Positions 10,078-25,703 of a stretch of DNA of 64,000 nt are shown here, piece after piece. Under the pieces are notes generated by a model. The model saw only the letters and a list, made by a program, of their open reading frames with translations, was not told where the DNA came from and did not search any database. The stretch comes from Panonychus citri (Eukaryota; Arthropoda; Arachnida; Trombidiformes; Tetranychidae), in assembly GCF_014898815.1 (NCBI RefSeq), contig NW_026515438.1, positions 558,001-622,000 of the forward strand, written 5' to 3'. Within the stretch, counting starts at the first letter, position 1, and each line of letters opens with the position of its first letter. Made by a program: the position numbers and the translations under genes.

Positions 10078-12384
10078 TTAATGATCGGAGGGATTTTCCA
10101 ACATTTGTAAAAGAAATTTATCAATAGGTGTATCTCCTATTAGCTTGAAAAAGAAAAGATGTTCGAGACATTTAAGGCCAATAGATCGTAGGGCAGGTAA
10201 ACGAAGTAACAATTTAGCGAATCGACCTGTTTGATCGGGATAAGTGGCTTTACAATAATCTTCAAGAACAGCATATATTTTATCACGTAAATGCTCAACC
10301 TGTGTGGTTGCTTTAAGACTTTTAGCTTCCGGGTTGAAAAGTACGATTGATCTTAAACAGCCAAGTTCAGTTCGGTCCATTTTCAATTCCCTCATCTTGG
10401 CAACTAGTTCGGTTAATACTCGATCGAAAATGGCTCCAACTCCCGCTTGATGGGCTGAATTACGATGTACCACCAAACCGGTGGCTAATACGATTCCATC
10501 TTTAACATTCATCGATCTGTGTGAGAAACCAGCGATAAGAAGCTCATTCCAACCACTTTTCAATAGAATCATTTGATCTCCAATCGATAGATCACAAAAA
10601 TGTGGTATATGTTTGGCCCATTCAATCAGCTGATACAATTGACGATCCGCTGCTTGCCAAATATTAGTAATTGGATCCTAAGGAATCAAAAGAATAAAGT
10701 AACAATTAGCCTGATTAATATTCTAAAAATTTCATGATGAAATTGTCTAGAAGACAAAACGTACACTGAGATCAAGATCATCATTTCGAGGTTCACTTCG
10801 TAGTTCCGCTTCCAAGATCCTCTCGATTGGCATATCGTTATGACTTGTACTTGTACTTTCAACTTCGTTATCATTTTTATCCTTATTCCGTTGTCGCTCC
10901 TCTTGGACAGCTAAATAAAGGCCAGCAAAGTGTAAGAGTAAAGAAAGTTATCATTAATTTTAAAAGAGAAACAATGAATTGTAATTACCATTTTAATTTC
11001 TAAATAATGTCAACCTACCTTCTCGTTTCATTCCCATCATGAGACATTTCTGATATCGACAATATTGACATCGATTCCGTTGTCGCTTGTCAATGATACA
11101 ATTTTTTTCCTCTCGACAAGCGTATGTAAGATCCTTACGAACGGTCCTTTTGAAGAAACCCTTACAACCTTCGCAACTGCAGGGAAAAACAATTGATCAT
11201 GAAAATTAGATTAGTTCCAAGTTTATACATAACAATTAGAATAATTATTTTTCATTAACATTTCAATAATTATAAAATCGATTGATAGAGAAAGAACCTG
11301 AAAGAGCAAAGTGAAAGATGAACGCTAAAGGACTTTGACGATCAACGGAATCAGTGGAGTAGAAAATAGGAAACAGAGTAGAAAACAAATTGTGTTTATC
11401 CTACGGGAAGTGATGTCGTCTTTATATTGAGACTATTTCACAATTGATCAAAGTGATGGATTCAACGAAGGGAAAACTCATCAACGACATTAAAGCTACA
11501 TTGTAATGCGAAAAATAGTGATAACTAATAGAGAAAGAGAGAGTAAATTGGTGATGATGATGATCATATGTAAGAGACCATGAAGAGTAAAATTAAATCA
11601 TCATTCGCATCCTAATCACAGGAAAAAAGGGATAATTTAAAAGAGAGAAGGGGAGTTGGTGTGGGAGGTAAGAGAAAGTAGAGAGAAAGATGAGAGATGA
11701 GAGAGAAAAGAGTAGTGACCAAACGGAAAACGAAATCAAGTTATTGGAAAAGAAAAGGTCATCGAGAGGGTTCACCTAAACTACTAATACTCATCAGTGT
11801 CTTTTTCTTGATGATCTATTTACTTCAAGATTAACTGTTTTAATTTGATATTTGAAAAGTTTTCTTTTTAAACTAAATTTAGAGTCATTGTTGCATAGAA
11901 CCGTTACCAAATGATCTGTCGGTGGATATAATTTACTTCAGAATGACCAATGGTCATCGTTATCGTCTTTCTCTCTCTCTCTTTCTTTCTCTCTTTCTTG
12001 GTTTGATTGTTTGTCTTTGTTTTCTTTTCATTGATTATTACCTGTAAACGCCATAGTGTTTACCAGAAGCACGATCACCACAAATTGAGCAAAGATGTTT
12101 AGATCCACTTAAAGGATGATTAGGAGGATATCGCGGTGTCGGTGAAGGAGAGGCGACCGGTGTTGTTGGTAAACTAACGGAGTTACTTGGTGGACCAGGA
12201 GTAAATGGATTGTTATTATTGTTGTTGTTGTTGATTATATTGTTATTCAATCCTATTCCTCCTCCTCCTGATCCTAATCCAATGGGATAAGTTAATGTTG
12301 GTGGTGTTTGTCCAGTAATCGGAGTGGGTGAATTTATCCCTGGAGTTCCAGGTATTCCAATACTTCCAGAATTACCATTGGCAA
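10078..12384 (-). CDS. RXR: Retinoid X receptor (RXR/USP), exons 2-5
   Basis: Nuclear receptor and obligate partner of other receptors, including the ecdysone receptor in arthropods. Exon 2 (12384-12042) encodes a Gly/Pro/Asn-rich A/B region and the first zinc finger. Exon 3 (about 11176-11019) completes the DNA-binding domain with P-box CEGCKG and second finger [17 protein letters not shown]. Exon 4 (10910-10765) is the hinge. Exon 5 (10677-10078) is the ligand-binding domain, including [29 protein letters not shown] and an AF-2 helix FLLQMLE near the C-terminus. Exon phases (2, 1, 0) join without a stop. With exon 1 at 38328-38424 the protein is about 447 aa, a usual RXR length. The LBD is closer to chelicerate/vertebrate RXR than to fly USP (family knowledge). 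Exons 2-5 appear intact while four partial copies lie downstream. Confidence 0.93.
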
Positions 12385-15300
12385 CTAGAAGAGTAAATGA
12401 AAATAAGTTAATCGAGAGAAAAAAAATTTTCAGATTAAATCAAAAGTTAATCCAAGTCACGATATCAAGTTTTTTTTCGTCAACATAATTAAATCAATGT
12501 GTCAGATTAATGAATCAACTGATTGACCATCATGAGTTCGTGTGTGTATTTGTCATATAAAAGGCTAATTGTGAGTATAAAAATAGGCTTGATTCACCTA
12601 CAGGTATATAAAAGTATTAGAAAGACAGAAAGAAAAAAAATTCGTTGAGGATAATCATTTGCTGTTCAGTGAATAATAACTATTATCAAATTGTGTTTGA
12701 GATCCGGAAACGGAAGACAACCTTGAGACAAGTTTTTGCTATGGCAAGGACGTGATATTTCAAGGTTACTGAGCATAGAAAAGTTAATCATGTTGCTTGT
12801 TTTCTACACAATCAAAATTAACATAAAATTTTGTTGTTGAGGAGAGAAAGTAAATTATTCTTTGTTGTTGATGATGGAGAGATGATGATGGACCGAAGAA
12901 AAGAATTACTTTCTCTCTCTCTCAATTTCTCTCTCATTCCATTTGGGTTGTTGAGTGAGTGTTTAGAATCACATGGAATAACAGGCTCATTGGTCTTCTA
13001 TGCTAAGAAACATTGGCTTTTACATTAGAATTCAAGGTTACTAGGAAGTGACATGGAGTGAGAAGGAAGGAGATAAAAAGAGAAATAAAAAAGCGAAAAG
13101 AAAAGAAAAACTAGAAAAAGAATATAAAAAAACGGGTTACCTTGCAATTCTCACTTAAAAGTCTACAACGATTATACAAGATAACGAAATTCATTCAATT
13201 GGATAAGAACATGAATTCAGTTTCTTTTCTTTCTTTTTCTTTCTCTTTTCTAATCATCTTTTCTTCTTCTTCTTTCTTTTTTCTAACTGGCTGAATTTTC
13301 TCATTACAGTTTCTCCTTGGTGGTTGATAGTAATTTCTCCTCATCATCGTTCGGTTGATTCTTCTTTTTTTACTTTCTTCTTTTTTTCGCTTTTGCTTGG
13401 ATAATGTTGAATTTTGAGTAACTGGCGATTCTTTCATTTTCTCTCCTCTTGTTTCGGCTTTTCTTCTGTTCTTTCGTTCGAATTCAAACTCTTTTCGATT
13501 CTTCCTTGATAGGAAAATCTTGCAACATCCATTTTCTTCTTCTTCTTCTTGTAAACCCAAATGACGTAAAATTTTGGTAGAATCAAGGTCACCTTCAAGG
13601 AATTCCGGTTTCTCTTTCGGCACCAAACATACACACAGGTAAATCCATGTATAAGCTTAGGGTCTGGGCTTTGTTGAAGAGACTTGATGAATCCAAGGTA
13701 GACTTGACTCTTTCCATGCAGGTTTTTCTCTCTCTCTCTCTCTCTTTCTGAGAATTCATAGGAACATAATCTCTTGTTAAAATCTCAGACGAACGTCAAT
13801 ACCAAGAAAGAAGTGAGCAAATTCCGAAACAATGAAACTGTAATCAATTTAAAGCAAATGAACACATTGAAACACCTAAAGAGACAAGAAAACAACACAC
13901 CCAAAAATTATTGATGTACTAACCAAATTGAAGGTAACATTTAAAACTTATCCACAGTTTAACCTACAATTTACCTGGATGATACATGGAAGACCTAAAA
14001 ACAAAAGGACACAGAGATCAATAAAGATTTGGAAATAATTTAATTCATTTCTTGAATTTGATCAAATGGAAAAAAGAAAAAGAAAATCAATACAAACAAA
14101 AGACAAGAGACTAACCTTCATAGTGAATCTTACGTAACACCGACCATTGGAAACTCGTTAGTTCTCATTAAATTAAAATTTTCTCTCAACAATCAAATAG
14201 AAACAATTTAAAAACAAAAAGATTAATCAACTTTATCATTGACAATTTGTCAACATTTTGGGTTAACGATGTTCAAATTTTAGGCAACAAAAGAAAAGCG
14301 CCAAATTTAAACTAACCAATGAGCGACTAGAAAAAAGCAACAGATGAACAGCTGATCATTTATGATGAATTTTGATTGATTTTTGATTCTTAATTAAATT
14401 GTTCCCATTTAGATTCTTATTAAATTGTTCTAGTTAATTTAATTGGTGATGATTAGTTTTAAGGTAATTTCACTCACTGCCTATGATTTGCAATGGAAAA
14501 ACTTAAATGCTTTTAACCGGTAGATTGGAAAAGGTTTGTTAAAATTGAAACTGAAATTGAAATGGTTGATTGTTTATCTTAATTATTTGGTTAACTATTT
14601 AAGTTTAATGTGTTTATAAATTTTGTGTTACTATCAATTAATCTGTTCTGTTTTTAATTCTGGTATATCCATGATATTGTCCTTGAATTTTGATTCTATA
14701 AAATATCCTCTGGTCTTTAATTTTTTCTTCTCTTTTTCTAATGAATTTTTTTTCTTTTTATTTCCAGGGTGTTTTTTTCCACTTCTCTTTCTCTCTCTTT
14801 CTCATTCTGGATATTTATCATGTGCAAAGGAAAATCAATTGATTATGAATCGTGGTATTCATCTTTTTCATCTTTCTCCAACGAACTGGGTCATATAAGC
14901 TGATTAGAAAAGACTGAATATCGATTTGATGATTTTCCATGAGGAACCGCAAACAAATTCAAATGAACAATGTACATCAACCTGAACAATATTCCAATTT
15001 AACTGTTAAATATTTGGCCTCGTTTATGTTTAAGGACATTAACCATTTATTCAATTTTCCAATTGTAATCGCAAGTTTGTCTGGTTGATTATTCTACTCC
15101 TTTTCTATTGCCTTGGTTTACCCACTCATCGCCATTTTCTCAGCTAAATACTAATATCTCTCTCTCTCTCCCTCTCTTAGCAATTAGTTAATAACTATTA
15201 CAGACATGTAAATCTATTACCCTTCATGTACAATTAACTGGCGTGGTATCCATGATGGTTAATCATAATTACGAGAGGTGTAGTTGAATACATCCATATA

Positions 15301-18300
15301 CCAGACAACCCAATTGAGACATACTTTCATAATTGACGTTTCCTTACCATCCTTAATCATTTATCCTTGAGTTTTTTTTACATAATCCATGATTAGCTAA
15401 CTATCAATATTTTTCTTTCTCCTTTCTAACCAGGTAAATAAGTTGTTGTTACAACATTAATTTGGAAAACATTACCAGGATAAACAAAAGGAAAGGTGAT
15501 AATGGAAAAAATCATGACAATCACTCAATCATCAAGTCCAAATCCAACAAGAAACAAGTCACAATTAAATGTTATGATCTCCATTGAGGGTAAATGAAAC
15601 TTGATGACATTAATGTATTGGCATTGATAAAAAGCTCATCATTACCACCATGATGATGATAAAGTGCCTTAGATTGTTAATATCGTAGTCTAATTTTCCC
15701 CTCATTTTTTTTCTTATATTTCAGAAATACGAAACAATTTGGATAACTTTCAATGACATTTTAAAGTAAATAATTAAACTACAACCAGTTTTCTCTGAAC
15801 GTCATCGTTATTACCACGATGATGATGATGATTATCATCTTCTCCATTATCTGTTCAGGAAAATGGGAATAGAAAAGGTAAATTGTGAATACAATTGAAT
15901 ATGTAAAATTTTAATCCATTAGACTAATAACCTAATCAAATATTAGATGATATGATTTAACTAATTGCGTTTTGTTTTTTTACAACAATTTTATCTTTCT
16001 TTTATATCTCATTCTTAGGTAATTTGATTTGGTTCAATTGTGACAATCAATCCAAAGAATCAGCTAATCAGTAAAATGATTTCTTTTGTTTTTGTTACAC
16101 TCAATTGGCTCAATCAATTTAAACAATCATTTAAATTAGTTCAAGTGTAACTATTGTTAAAAGGTAAAAATCAACAGCAATTCTGATGGTCTCAACTAAT
16201 AATACAAGTCAATTGATGGGTAACAATTACAACAATTTGACGTATTCTCCTTACAATTTAACCAATTTAACCAGTTCTTAACAACCTTTTTTTCATACAA
16301 TTAACTAATTTTGCCAAAAAGCAAAAAAATTGAACGTAAACAATGTTTAAAACTTTAATCTAATTATTTCCAATTATTTTTTTTCTTCCCTCTCTGATTA
16401 TAGTAAATAATCAATATGGATTAGGTTTCTAGACGAGAAAAAGGATGACAACAAAATTCTGGTTCCAAATCATCTCATGTTCATCGTCATCCAACCAAAT
16501 GGCATCATCATGATACCAGAAATCAGATGATATCGATGATAAAGTTCCCAAACGCCAACTCATTCATGAAGAAAGAGGCAAAGAATTGAGAGAGAGAAAG
16601 AGAAAGTAACGATCATGGATGATGATTAGTCTAATGGAAATTAGTAAAACACTTACAATTCTGTTGAGTAATTAAAATAATTACGAATTTCAGAGAAAAA
16701 GGTAGAAAGCCTAATATCGTTATTACTTTTCTTTTCTCATCTATTGTTAACAAAGCGAATATTTATCTTGAAAATTTTATTCTTTTTCTCTAGATATTGA
16801 TGGTTAATATGATGAACAGTTTCAGCTTTTGAGAGAGATATATACAGAAATTACCACTACACCTCAACTATCATCATCATCATCCACTTTGTTTTCTCGG
16901 CTCAGTGAATATCAACATAGAGCTCATGCTCTTCGCCTCTACGGTTAAGTTAATGAGTTGAAGATAATGTAACTACTACTGAAAAAAAGGAAGGATAAAC
17001 TGATGAAGAGAAAGAGACACGAATACAGAGAAAGTGGAATGATACGTCACTGGAATTGGATTAAATGTTGGAAAGAAGGAATTTTGATTATCATCATTTC
17101 GAAAGCATTCACAGTAACATGATGTAGAATCATGGAGCAAGGAGACAACTACTATATGTTGGTTACCAATAAAGGTCACTGTCATTAACCTAAAAAAAGT
17201 GATAATCACAACAGAAGAGGATCAACATGCAAAAAAAAACAAGAGAAAAGTCAAAAATTATTGTTACCCCGCCAAGTTTGACTTTTTTGTTCACAAAAAT
17301 AACAATCATCATGCTAATAATACATTCAATTGCTGTGATAATTATGCTAATATGTAAAAGTAGTTGAATGTTAATTTTTGTGTCTGCTGATGGCCAAATG
17401 ATTTAATGAAAGTGAAAGTTACTCATAGTGAGAGAGAGAGACAGAATGTCAATATTATGCTAATTTTTCTCGATTAATTCTGCTAATCTGATGAATTCTA
17501 TTTCAATTAATCCGCTGTGTTAGTATGTTTATGGAACTTTTATCTCAAATTCTGCTGTAATTGCAACAAAGTGCTACGAATAATTATGATAACCAAACTT
17601 TCATCTTTTCTCTTCCCCTACTCCCGCTGTATTCGTTTCTCTATGTGGCTCTCTCTCTCTCTCACTCATTCATTCTCTCTATGTGTGTGTGTATTTAACC
17701 TTCGATTGATTCAATAGAACAATTCAATTCCACCCATTTCTATTTACCATTTCAATGCCATTCTATGATTATGATTCTTTCTTTTTTCTCTTCCTTTTCT
17801 CATTATTCTAACTACTTTTTTTACTTCTTCTTTTCAGACTAAACATCATCTTGTTATATATTATTTTATATTTTTTTTCGAAATAGATGAAGGAGAAAAA
17901 TGAACATTTCCTATTTCCATGGAGCTTATTGTCGAAATTATCATGAAGATATCAATGGATTCGGTGGTTTGATTCAATTGAATGGAAAGTAATGATTACT
18001 CAATGTAAAGAAGTGAACGTCATGATTGAATCAACGGAGAAACAAAAAGTTCTGCTTGATCGATATAAGTTTTAATTGTCAACCAAATGAAACAATTTAA
18101 AGTGAAATCAGTAGAAATGATGGTAAAACAATCAATTGATGATAAAATTGTGTGTGAGAGAGAGAGAGGAAAATGTCACATTGTCAAAGTTGTAAACAGA
18201 ATCAAAGAATAGTTTATTTTGATGATTGTTAATTTGATTGAACATTCAACAAGCTGATTCAATGATTTACAATTAATCAAATATCGTTGTCGTAGTTAAA

Positions 18301-21300
18301 TATCATCTGAATTAAAAGGGCATTAGACTCTTGGTTAATTTTTCCTTGAATTGTAATCAAAAATAATCATCAACATGTCGATGTTAATCATTGTGATGAT
18401 GATGACGATTAATTTTGATTGTTAATTGTGCTAAGATGGAAACACAATTGTATTAACAATTATGTTATTATTTTTTTCTGTGTCTTGATTTGCTTGATTT
18501 TTAATTTTCTACTATTGTAAAAAATTAGTCAACAGTAAATATTAACTAGTCAACTAATCAACTAATTATATAATCAAAATGAAATTATAATGAAAAACAA
18601 TTGATAGTTTTTCTTGAAAGTTTTCATTTGATTTGTTGACAATTAACAATCAATGATTTGGTTGTTTTTCTGAACCAACAAAAGGCCAACGTACTTAATT
18701 AATCATTGTCATCATCATCATTAGTTATTATTAATTGTCTAGTAAACAATTAAACCTTGAATTAATCATTAATTATTGTCAATTATCGTCATCATCGTTA
18801 AATTATCAATTGATTAATCTATTTTTTTTTCTCTCTCTTCTAGATATTAATTGTTGAGAATCAAATCAAACATGGAAAGGATTTAAATTAATCAATAATC
18901 ACCATTTTGATAGATAATTAAATTGATCAATTAACAATATAAACGTAATCAGGATGATTCTTGATTGTTAATTGATTGTTGATTGCAAAGTCTTTGACTG
19001 TTAATTGTATACCAATAGGTGAGTTAATTGGTATAAAAGTCAACCAATTAAACATCTTGACAATTAACCAGGTTATGATGTTATTATAAACTACAACAAT
19101 TTGTTAATTGTTTAAACATTGTATCGAGTGATACAATTAATAATCTCAACGTAATCTTTAATTACTATTAAATTTGATTAGGGTTAATAAACCTTGCGTT
19201 CAATTGAACCCAAGGCTTTTAAAGGTTTAATCATGTTTTAATAATTATCAACATGATAAAACTAAATAGTTAATTGTGATTAATTTTTAATCATGAAAAT
19301 GTTGCTGATCCCTAGTAAATCATTAACCACACCAAAGAGAAATCAAAAATTGTTTCTAATCTATTCTTGATTAGTTGATTTAGTTGATTGGTTGATTGCC
19401 AAGTGTGTTTCAAGGTTTACAGGCAATTTACCAGAAGTGTAAATTATTCAAAATTTAGCCTAATCAACAATTAAATTTGATTGTTAATCCGTTGAAACAA
19501 TTTTCCATTAACTAAAGAAACAAAAAACTTAATCATTGAAAACGTTTTCTCAAAGGTTAATTATCAAGTATTAAATCAACTTATTCCAATGAAACAATTA
19601 AACACTGATTACAGTTGATTATTGTTAAGGAGGTTTTTTCTAATTGTCATTAACTGATCACAATTAACCTTTGTAATTAGCACAGTTAATTTGATTTGAT
19701 TTGATTTTTACTCTTCTCCCATTGAAACAATGTAATAATATAACAATAACTGTAAATGATAATCATTATTATAACTATGATTAAGTGAATTCAATGAACC
19801 CTTTGCAATTAATTGATTAGAATTGATAAATTGTTGGTTAATTGTGAAAAAAAGTGAGTTAATTGTGAAAAGTTAACTACAACTTCTCATTATCTCTCCA
19901 ATGTAACCTTATATTGAGATACATTGGTTAATGATGATTAAAGTTAATTTGCCAAATTGTTTTGCCAAAACGGGATCATAATGTTAATGATAATGATCAA
20001 AGTTGATGATGAAATTAAAGATTAACTCGAGAAAAAAAGTTCTAACTCTTTAAATCTTAATCTTTAATCCGTTCTCAACATCATCAACCCAATGATCAAG
20101 GTTAATTTTCATTCAACTGTATATTTGTTTTCTTATCATCTTAATCTTCATCAATTTCATCATCATAATCATCATCATCAACTGATTCAGTTCAGTTCTT
20201 ATGACAATTATTGGACCACAATTGTTGCCAAATTTTTGTCACTTTAATCATGTTAATCTCATGAGAGAGATGATCTTGTTTCCTAATCCCTGATGATTAT
20301 CTGAATCACTTGAATGTCAATTGTTTGTTAATTTCAGGTGATTGAAAATTTAATTGCTCAATATTTTTCTGTTAATTGTTATCATTTTATATTGAACAAT
20401 TTATCCAATGATTAAAAGCACAATCAACTGCGTCATGATCTCGACCTTAATTAACAATTTATGTCAGTTCATAATCAATTATCGGGTTAATTTAATTATA
20501 TCAACTAGTTAATTCTCAGATAATTAACATTCACATTTATCAATCTCTCAGTGTCTATCGTTAATTGTGATTAGTGTTACAGTCAAGATTAATTGTTATA
20601 AATATCGTATATTAGGAAAGAGGTAAAAGATTAATAATCTTTAATCATGATGATGATAATTTACTTTCAATAGGTTAACAATTAACAAGTTTGATTTTCA
20701 AGTAATCAAAGGAAATCTCAATTGTTACAATCAAACAATCATTGATTAATGTTAATCAACACTTGATTAAAACTCTAATCAGGTAATTGAGAGAGCAACA
20801 AAAAAAACTGATCGATTCTAATTAACTAATTGTCATTTGGGTTTCTTACTAAATTGTTTGATTACAATTAATTTCTGCTATTACATTTAATTAGGAGAAA
20901 GTAATTTAATGAAAAAAGTAACATTGTTTCTGGATTGTTGTTGATTGTTAATGAAAAGTATCAAATATAATTGACAATCAATTGATGATGATGATGAATC
21001 ATCCATAATGCAACCTAATAACAATCAACTAATCAACAATTAAATGCTAATATTAACCATGATATGAGATTGATATTCAATTGATGATAATAAATGAAAC
21101 ATATTGTACAATCAAATTGAATTAGTATTGTTATATTAAACTGAAGGTCGGATGTGATTTGATTACTTTAATTGAAATTAACAATCAATAAAATACATAC
21201 AATAAGTTGATTGACCGATAATCAAATTTGATTATCGGTCAATAAATTTAAATAATCAAATCTCTAGTTTGCCACCACAATAAACTAGATGATATATTTA

Positions 21301-24300
21301 CATGAGCAATATGAGTAAGTTAATTGTTACCAGTGATTTACAATTGAAATTAAAGTGAAATTATTTTACACAATTAACCAACTTTTCATCATTTGATCAA
21401 CTTAATTCCTAATCAAGTTGCTCTCTCCTCCTACTCTTAATTGTTTCATTGATTGTTATTGTTATTATTATTTACTAATCACCAAAAGCATCATCAATAA
21501 ACAACAGCAAGAAAAAAAATCAAATCATTTCCAGGACAATTAGTTAACTACAATTACAATTACAAAGTTACTGTTGTTGGATCTCAATGTGAACCTAATA
21601 AAATTCAACAGGTAATAAAGGATCAGGTGAAAATTAACTGATTCGTTGTACAGGTAAGGCTTAATTGTTGAGTTAAGGTGATGATGATGATGATAAAATG
21701 GTGATGATGTTTTTTTGACAAAAAAAGAAGAGAAAAAAACTTTTAGAAAGAAAAATCAAACTTCCAGAACGATTTTCAGACCTTGAAATAGATTCAGAAC
21801 GGTAACGATTCATGAACATTTCTGAGCCTGAACATGATGGGAAATAAAATTCATGTATCAAAAATGTGATTCTTTTCATGATGATCGTTACATTGATCCA
21901 GTTGATTGGTTAATCATTTTGATCGTTAAATTGATTGATCTTTTCAGTTTTTTTTTCTTTCTCCATTTTCATCATTCATTTTGCTGAATCTAAATCAATT
22001 CAATGTCCTCGGATATTAAAACTGTTTTTATTACTCTAATTCAACAGATTCAATGAGCTCAATCATCACCATGAATCTTAAATAAACAACAATTAATTTC
22101 AATCAATTGAATATTCAAAATCTACTAATGAAATTCAATTACCATGAAAATAAAAGTTTCCACTTTCACTCTGAAAACAAGTTTCATTTTCGTTGTGAAC
22201 TTTATTCTGAAACTTTCTCTTTCCTTTTCCTCTTTTTTTTCTTATTCCTCATCACATGAAATCTCCAGCATTAGCTGTTTATTGCTCAGAATTCAGTAGA
22301 AAAAAAAATATCAGATTTATCTTGAAACGAACAAGAAAACAACTTTTAATTTTCATTTTAATTGCTTCTCAAGAGAAACAAGAAGATGATGATTAAGAAG
22401 CCGATGATGATGATGATGATGATGATGAGTCTCTCATTATTAGTATATCTCCCTCTCTAAATGACAGCAATTTAATTCTGTCATAAAATTGATCATCAAG
22501 TTAATCTACAGTAAGGAGAAAAAAACTTTTGCACTTTTCGTTACTTTCTGAAAGCTTCGTTACCCCAACGTTAAAATATCGTTATGAGTAAATTTTTTTT
22601 TATTATCATTTAGAAAACTAAATCATCTCTGATTATCAATGAAAGAATCAATTAATCAACATCATCAATATTCACAATAGATTATCATTATCAGAGCAAA
22701 AGTTTGCATGGAAAGTTTTCAAATGAAATGATAGATGATGAAAATGGCGCAACAATGATCAACGATTAATTTGATTACGAATATAATTTATGTGTTATCA
22801 TGATATTATTAGTTTATATTAACATTGGTGAGATTATAATCATCAAATTATAGACCAGAATTAAAATGAATACAAAAGGTGTGTACATATTTAAGTTATC
22901 ATGATGATGATGGATTCGTGACAATGAAATATACTCAATGGAAAAACAGGTAATTATGATGAAAAAAGAAAAGGATTGAGATTTTTTTTCTTCTTCTTCT
23001 TCTTATTTAACTTTCTTTCCCCATGAAGATGAGATGCTCATGATGAGATTGTATTAATTTTCTCTTTCAGGGGAAGATGATGATGATTATGGAGAAATCA
23101 TCTGAACAAGTCTCTATCTTCAGGCTATCATCATCATCATCCTAAGATGAAACAACCGGTTTATCATGAAGATGGAAAAAGGTAGAAAAATGGAGAAAAA
23201 AGGTTTTTCTTCATAAGAAGATGATGATGTTGATGATGAAGATGGAAGATAAATAGACAGGTAGAAGGTAAGAGTTGACCTTGAAGCCGATTCGTTCAAA
23301 AGTAACCAGGTAAGTGAGTATAAGTGGCGAAAGGATTGAAAGTGAAAGTGTAAGAGTAAAGATGATGATGATGATGATGATGGAAAAGAAAATGACTTGA
23401 ATAGTAATTGACCGAAACTTCATCTACTTGTTGATGAAGAAAATTTTATCATCCTCATCATAGGAACTTTTCTACAGAATTTTAAGAATCAATCATGTTC
23501 AGAATTTTATCTTCTTCTTTTTTCAACGCAGTTGTAATGGGAGGGGGACGAAGAAAAAAATTGTTCTATTAATAAACTGATCGAGCAGAAAGAGAAATAG
23601 AAGAAGAAGAAAAAAGAGAAAAATTATCAAAGATGATGAACAATTTTTCATCTCTAATCATTCATCATCCAGAGTAAAGATGAAGATGGTGATGAGGATG
23701 GAGAGAAAAACAAAACTGGTTTAAAAAGTTTTTCTTTTTTTCGATTTTTTTTTCTCAACTCTTTTCATCCTCATCACTTTGACATCACTTTCGAGATCCT
23801 TTGAAAATGTTATCACTTATATTTAGCTTGATTCTATTTTATCCTGATCATCAAATCTGACAATCAATTGATTATCATGTGAACCAATAAACAAACATTT
23901 CATAGATGAAACAATTAACGGAATAATCAGTTAATCAGCATAAGAGAGGAAAGAAAAACAATCAATAATTAACAATATTAACAATTCAATGACATTAAAA
24001 ATCTAATTAAATGGTAATTAAACCAATGGAAAATGTTAAAAATCATCTAATTGTTGTCTAAATCTATTCTATCATTAAAATTGATTCTATTTGTTGTTCC
24101 AATATTATCATTATGATCAGTTGTTAATCAACATATTCCAAAGACTTGATGACGATAATCACAATTTAATTGTTTTAATTGTTTGGAAAGGTTTCAACGA
24201 ACTTATCAAACAGTTCTAATGGTTGACAACCCTTCGTAAGTAAATAAAACAATCAATCAAACAATCACTTTAAATTGAAGGTCTTTCAGAATCTGAATCA

Positions 24301-25703
24301 GAACTTTTTTTTTCATTCCATCCTCATCACCTTTGATCAACATCAACATCAATTCCCAGAGTATTAATATGTTAACCTTTTAGTATTTTCTGTAATCTTT
24401 TAATCCTAATAACAATAACATGATATTGAATCAACACAATCAAGGTAAACAAACAGTCAACAATCAAGGTTGATCAACAATCAATGAGTTATTATCAACA
24501 ACAATCATGATATCAACTTCACCCTAGTTACATTGTCCTAGATCAAGATAATTAACTGAGAAAGTCAATAATCTGAGTAACAATTTAATCAAATTCAAAT
24601 TCAATAATAACTATCCTGTCATTGATTACAATTTAGTAACTCAGTATCATCAATATGATTACATTGATTGTAATCATATTTGTATATAATACCTTTTAAA
24701 GTTCAATAGCACTACTGAATCAAGTTAATTGCTGTTGAATTTTACTTTTTTTTCCAACTAGCATTTAATTGTTAATCACAGTGGATTAAGTTTAAGTATT
24801 AATTAACTTGATAAAATGGTTAAAAATAATAATATATTTAAAATGCTCTATGATTAATTTAATCTAGTTGAGGTTCTGTTCAAGGTTGATTAAAAGTATC
24901 ATTCATGATCAATATTGATTGTATACACTTGAAATTAATGAGAGAGAGTTAATTGTTATCACTAATCAGAATTGATAAAGTTCATTCCTACGGATTTTAT
25001 ATACACTCTGATCATGATGATGATCATAAGTAACTCGAAACCTTGAACATTATATTGTATTAATTGATTACAATTACGATCAAGATTATTGAAGTTATAG
25101 CGACAAATTAAATGGATCATTAATTTGAATGTTAATTTTACTAATTTGAAGCAAAGTTGATCATTACAATTAAGGAAAAATAGACAATTTGAAAACAGAA
25201 AACTCAATATGAAAGTGAAATGATAAAAAACTGATAAAATATGATAAAGATTATCAATTGATTGTTCAGTTATTAGATCGTGATCAGTGATTAATTGTTG
25301 TTAAAGTATTAAAACAATGTAATACTAAATTGACTGAGTAAATAAACAGAAAAACCAGAAATTTTGATTCAAGGTTACATGATGTTACATTTGCGTACTG
25401 GTGGTTTACCGTTTTATCTGATTTTTTTTCACGTTGGAACTTTTTTCACTTTCTCTTTCTCTATTGTGTTAAATTGTGAGTGGAAAAAAAAGTTCTGGAT
25501 TCTGAGATAATGGAAAGATAAACTCATATTATCACCCAATCGTCTTGCGCATTCAGAGTAACAGTTTATACTTTTCTTCTAGTTCAATATTATCTTTACA
25601 TAGGAAAATGGATTCTAACCTTGACCCTAACTGAGTGAGCACAATGACATTTACATTAGGATGATAAATACGTCGATGATGATGATGAAGATGATAAAGA
25701 AGA
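12385..25703 (-). other. RXR intron 1, proximal part (non-coding)
   Basis: About 13 kb without a convincing coding exon. It is A+T-rich and crowded with TTAATTG/CAATTAA words, ATC/GAT trinucleotide runs and GA or CT tracts. 12790-13250 recurs at 3070-3640. A tiny candidate alternative first exon lies at 13987-13975 on the minus strand: ATG-TAT-CAT-CCA-G before GTAAAT, whose phase also fits exon 2, but this could be chance. The 143-residue Lys/Glu/Arg-rich frame at 13626-13195 is a translation of purine-rich repeats and is not called. Any enhancers cannot be recognised by eye. Confidence 0.55.
21210..21243. repeat. 34-bp perfect palindrome
   Basis: ATTGACCGATAATCAAA is followed immediately by its exact reverse complement TTTGATTATCGGTCAAT, so both 17-base arms pair with no spacer. 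It lies in RXR intron 1 and is unlike the surrounding low-complexity DNA. It could be a dimeric protein-binding site, a cruciform-forming site or an insertion scar. No assignment is possible from sequence alone. Confidence 0.8.

Noticed and set aside
13195..13626. 143-codon Lys/Glu/Arg-rich minus-strand frame
   Set aside because: Mostly purine-repeat translation; the ordinary-looking start (FLEGDLDSTKILRHLGLQ) is intriguing, but no matching splice phase into RXR exon 2 was found.
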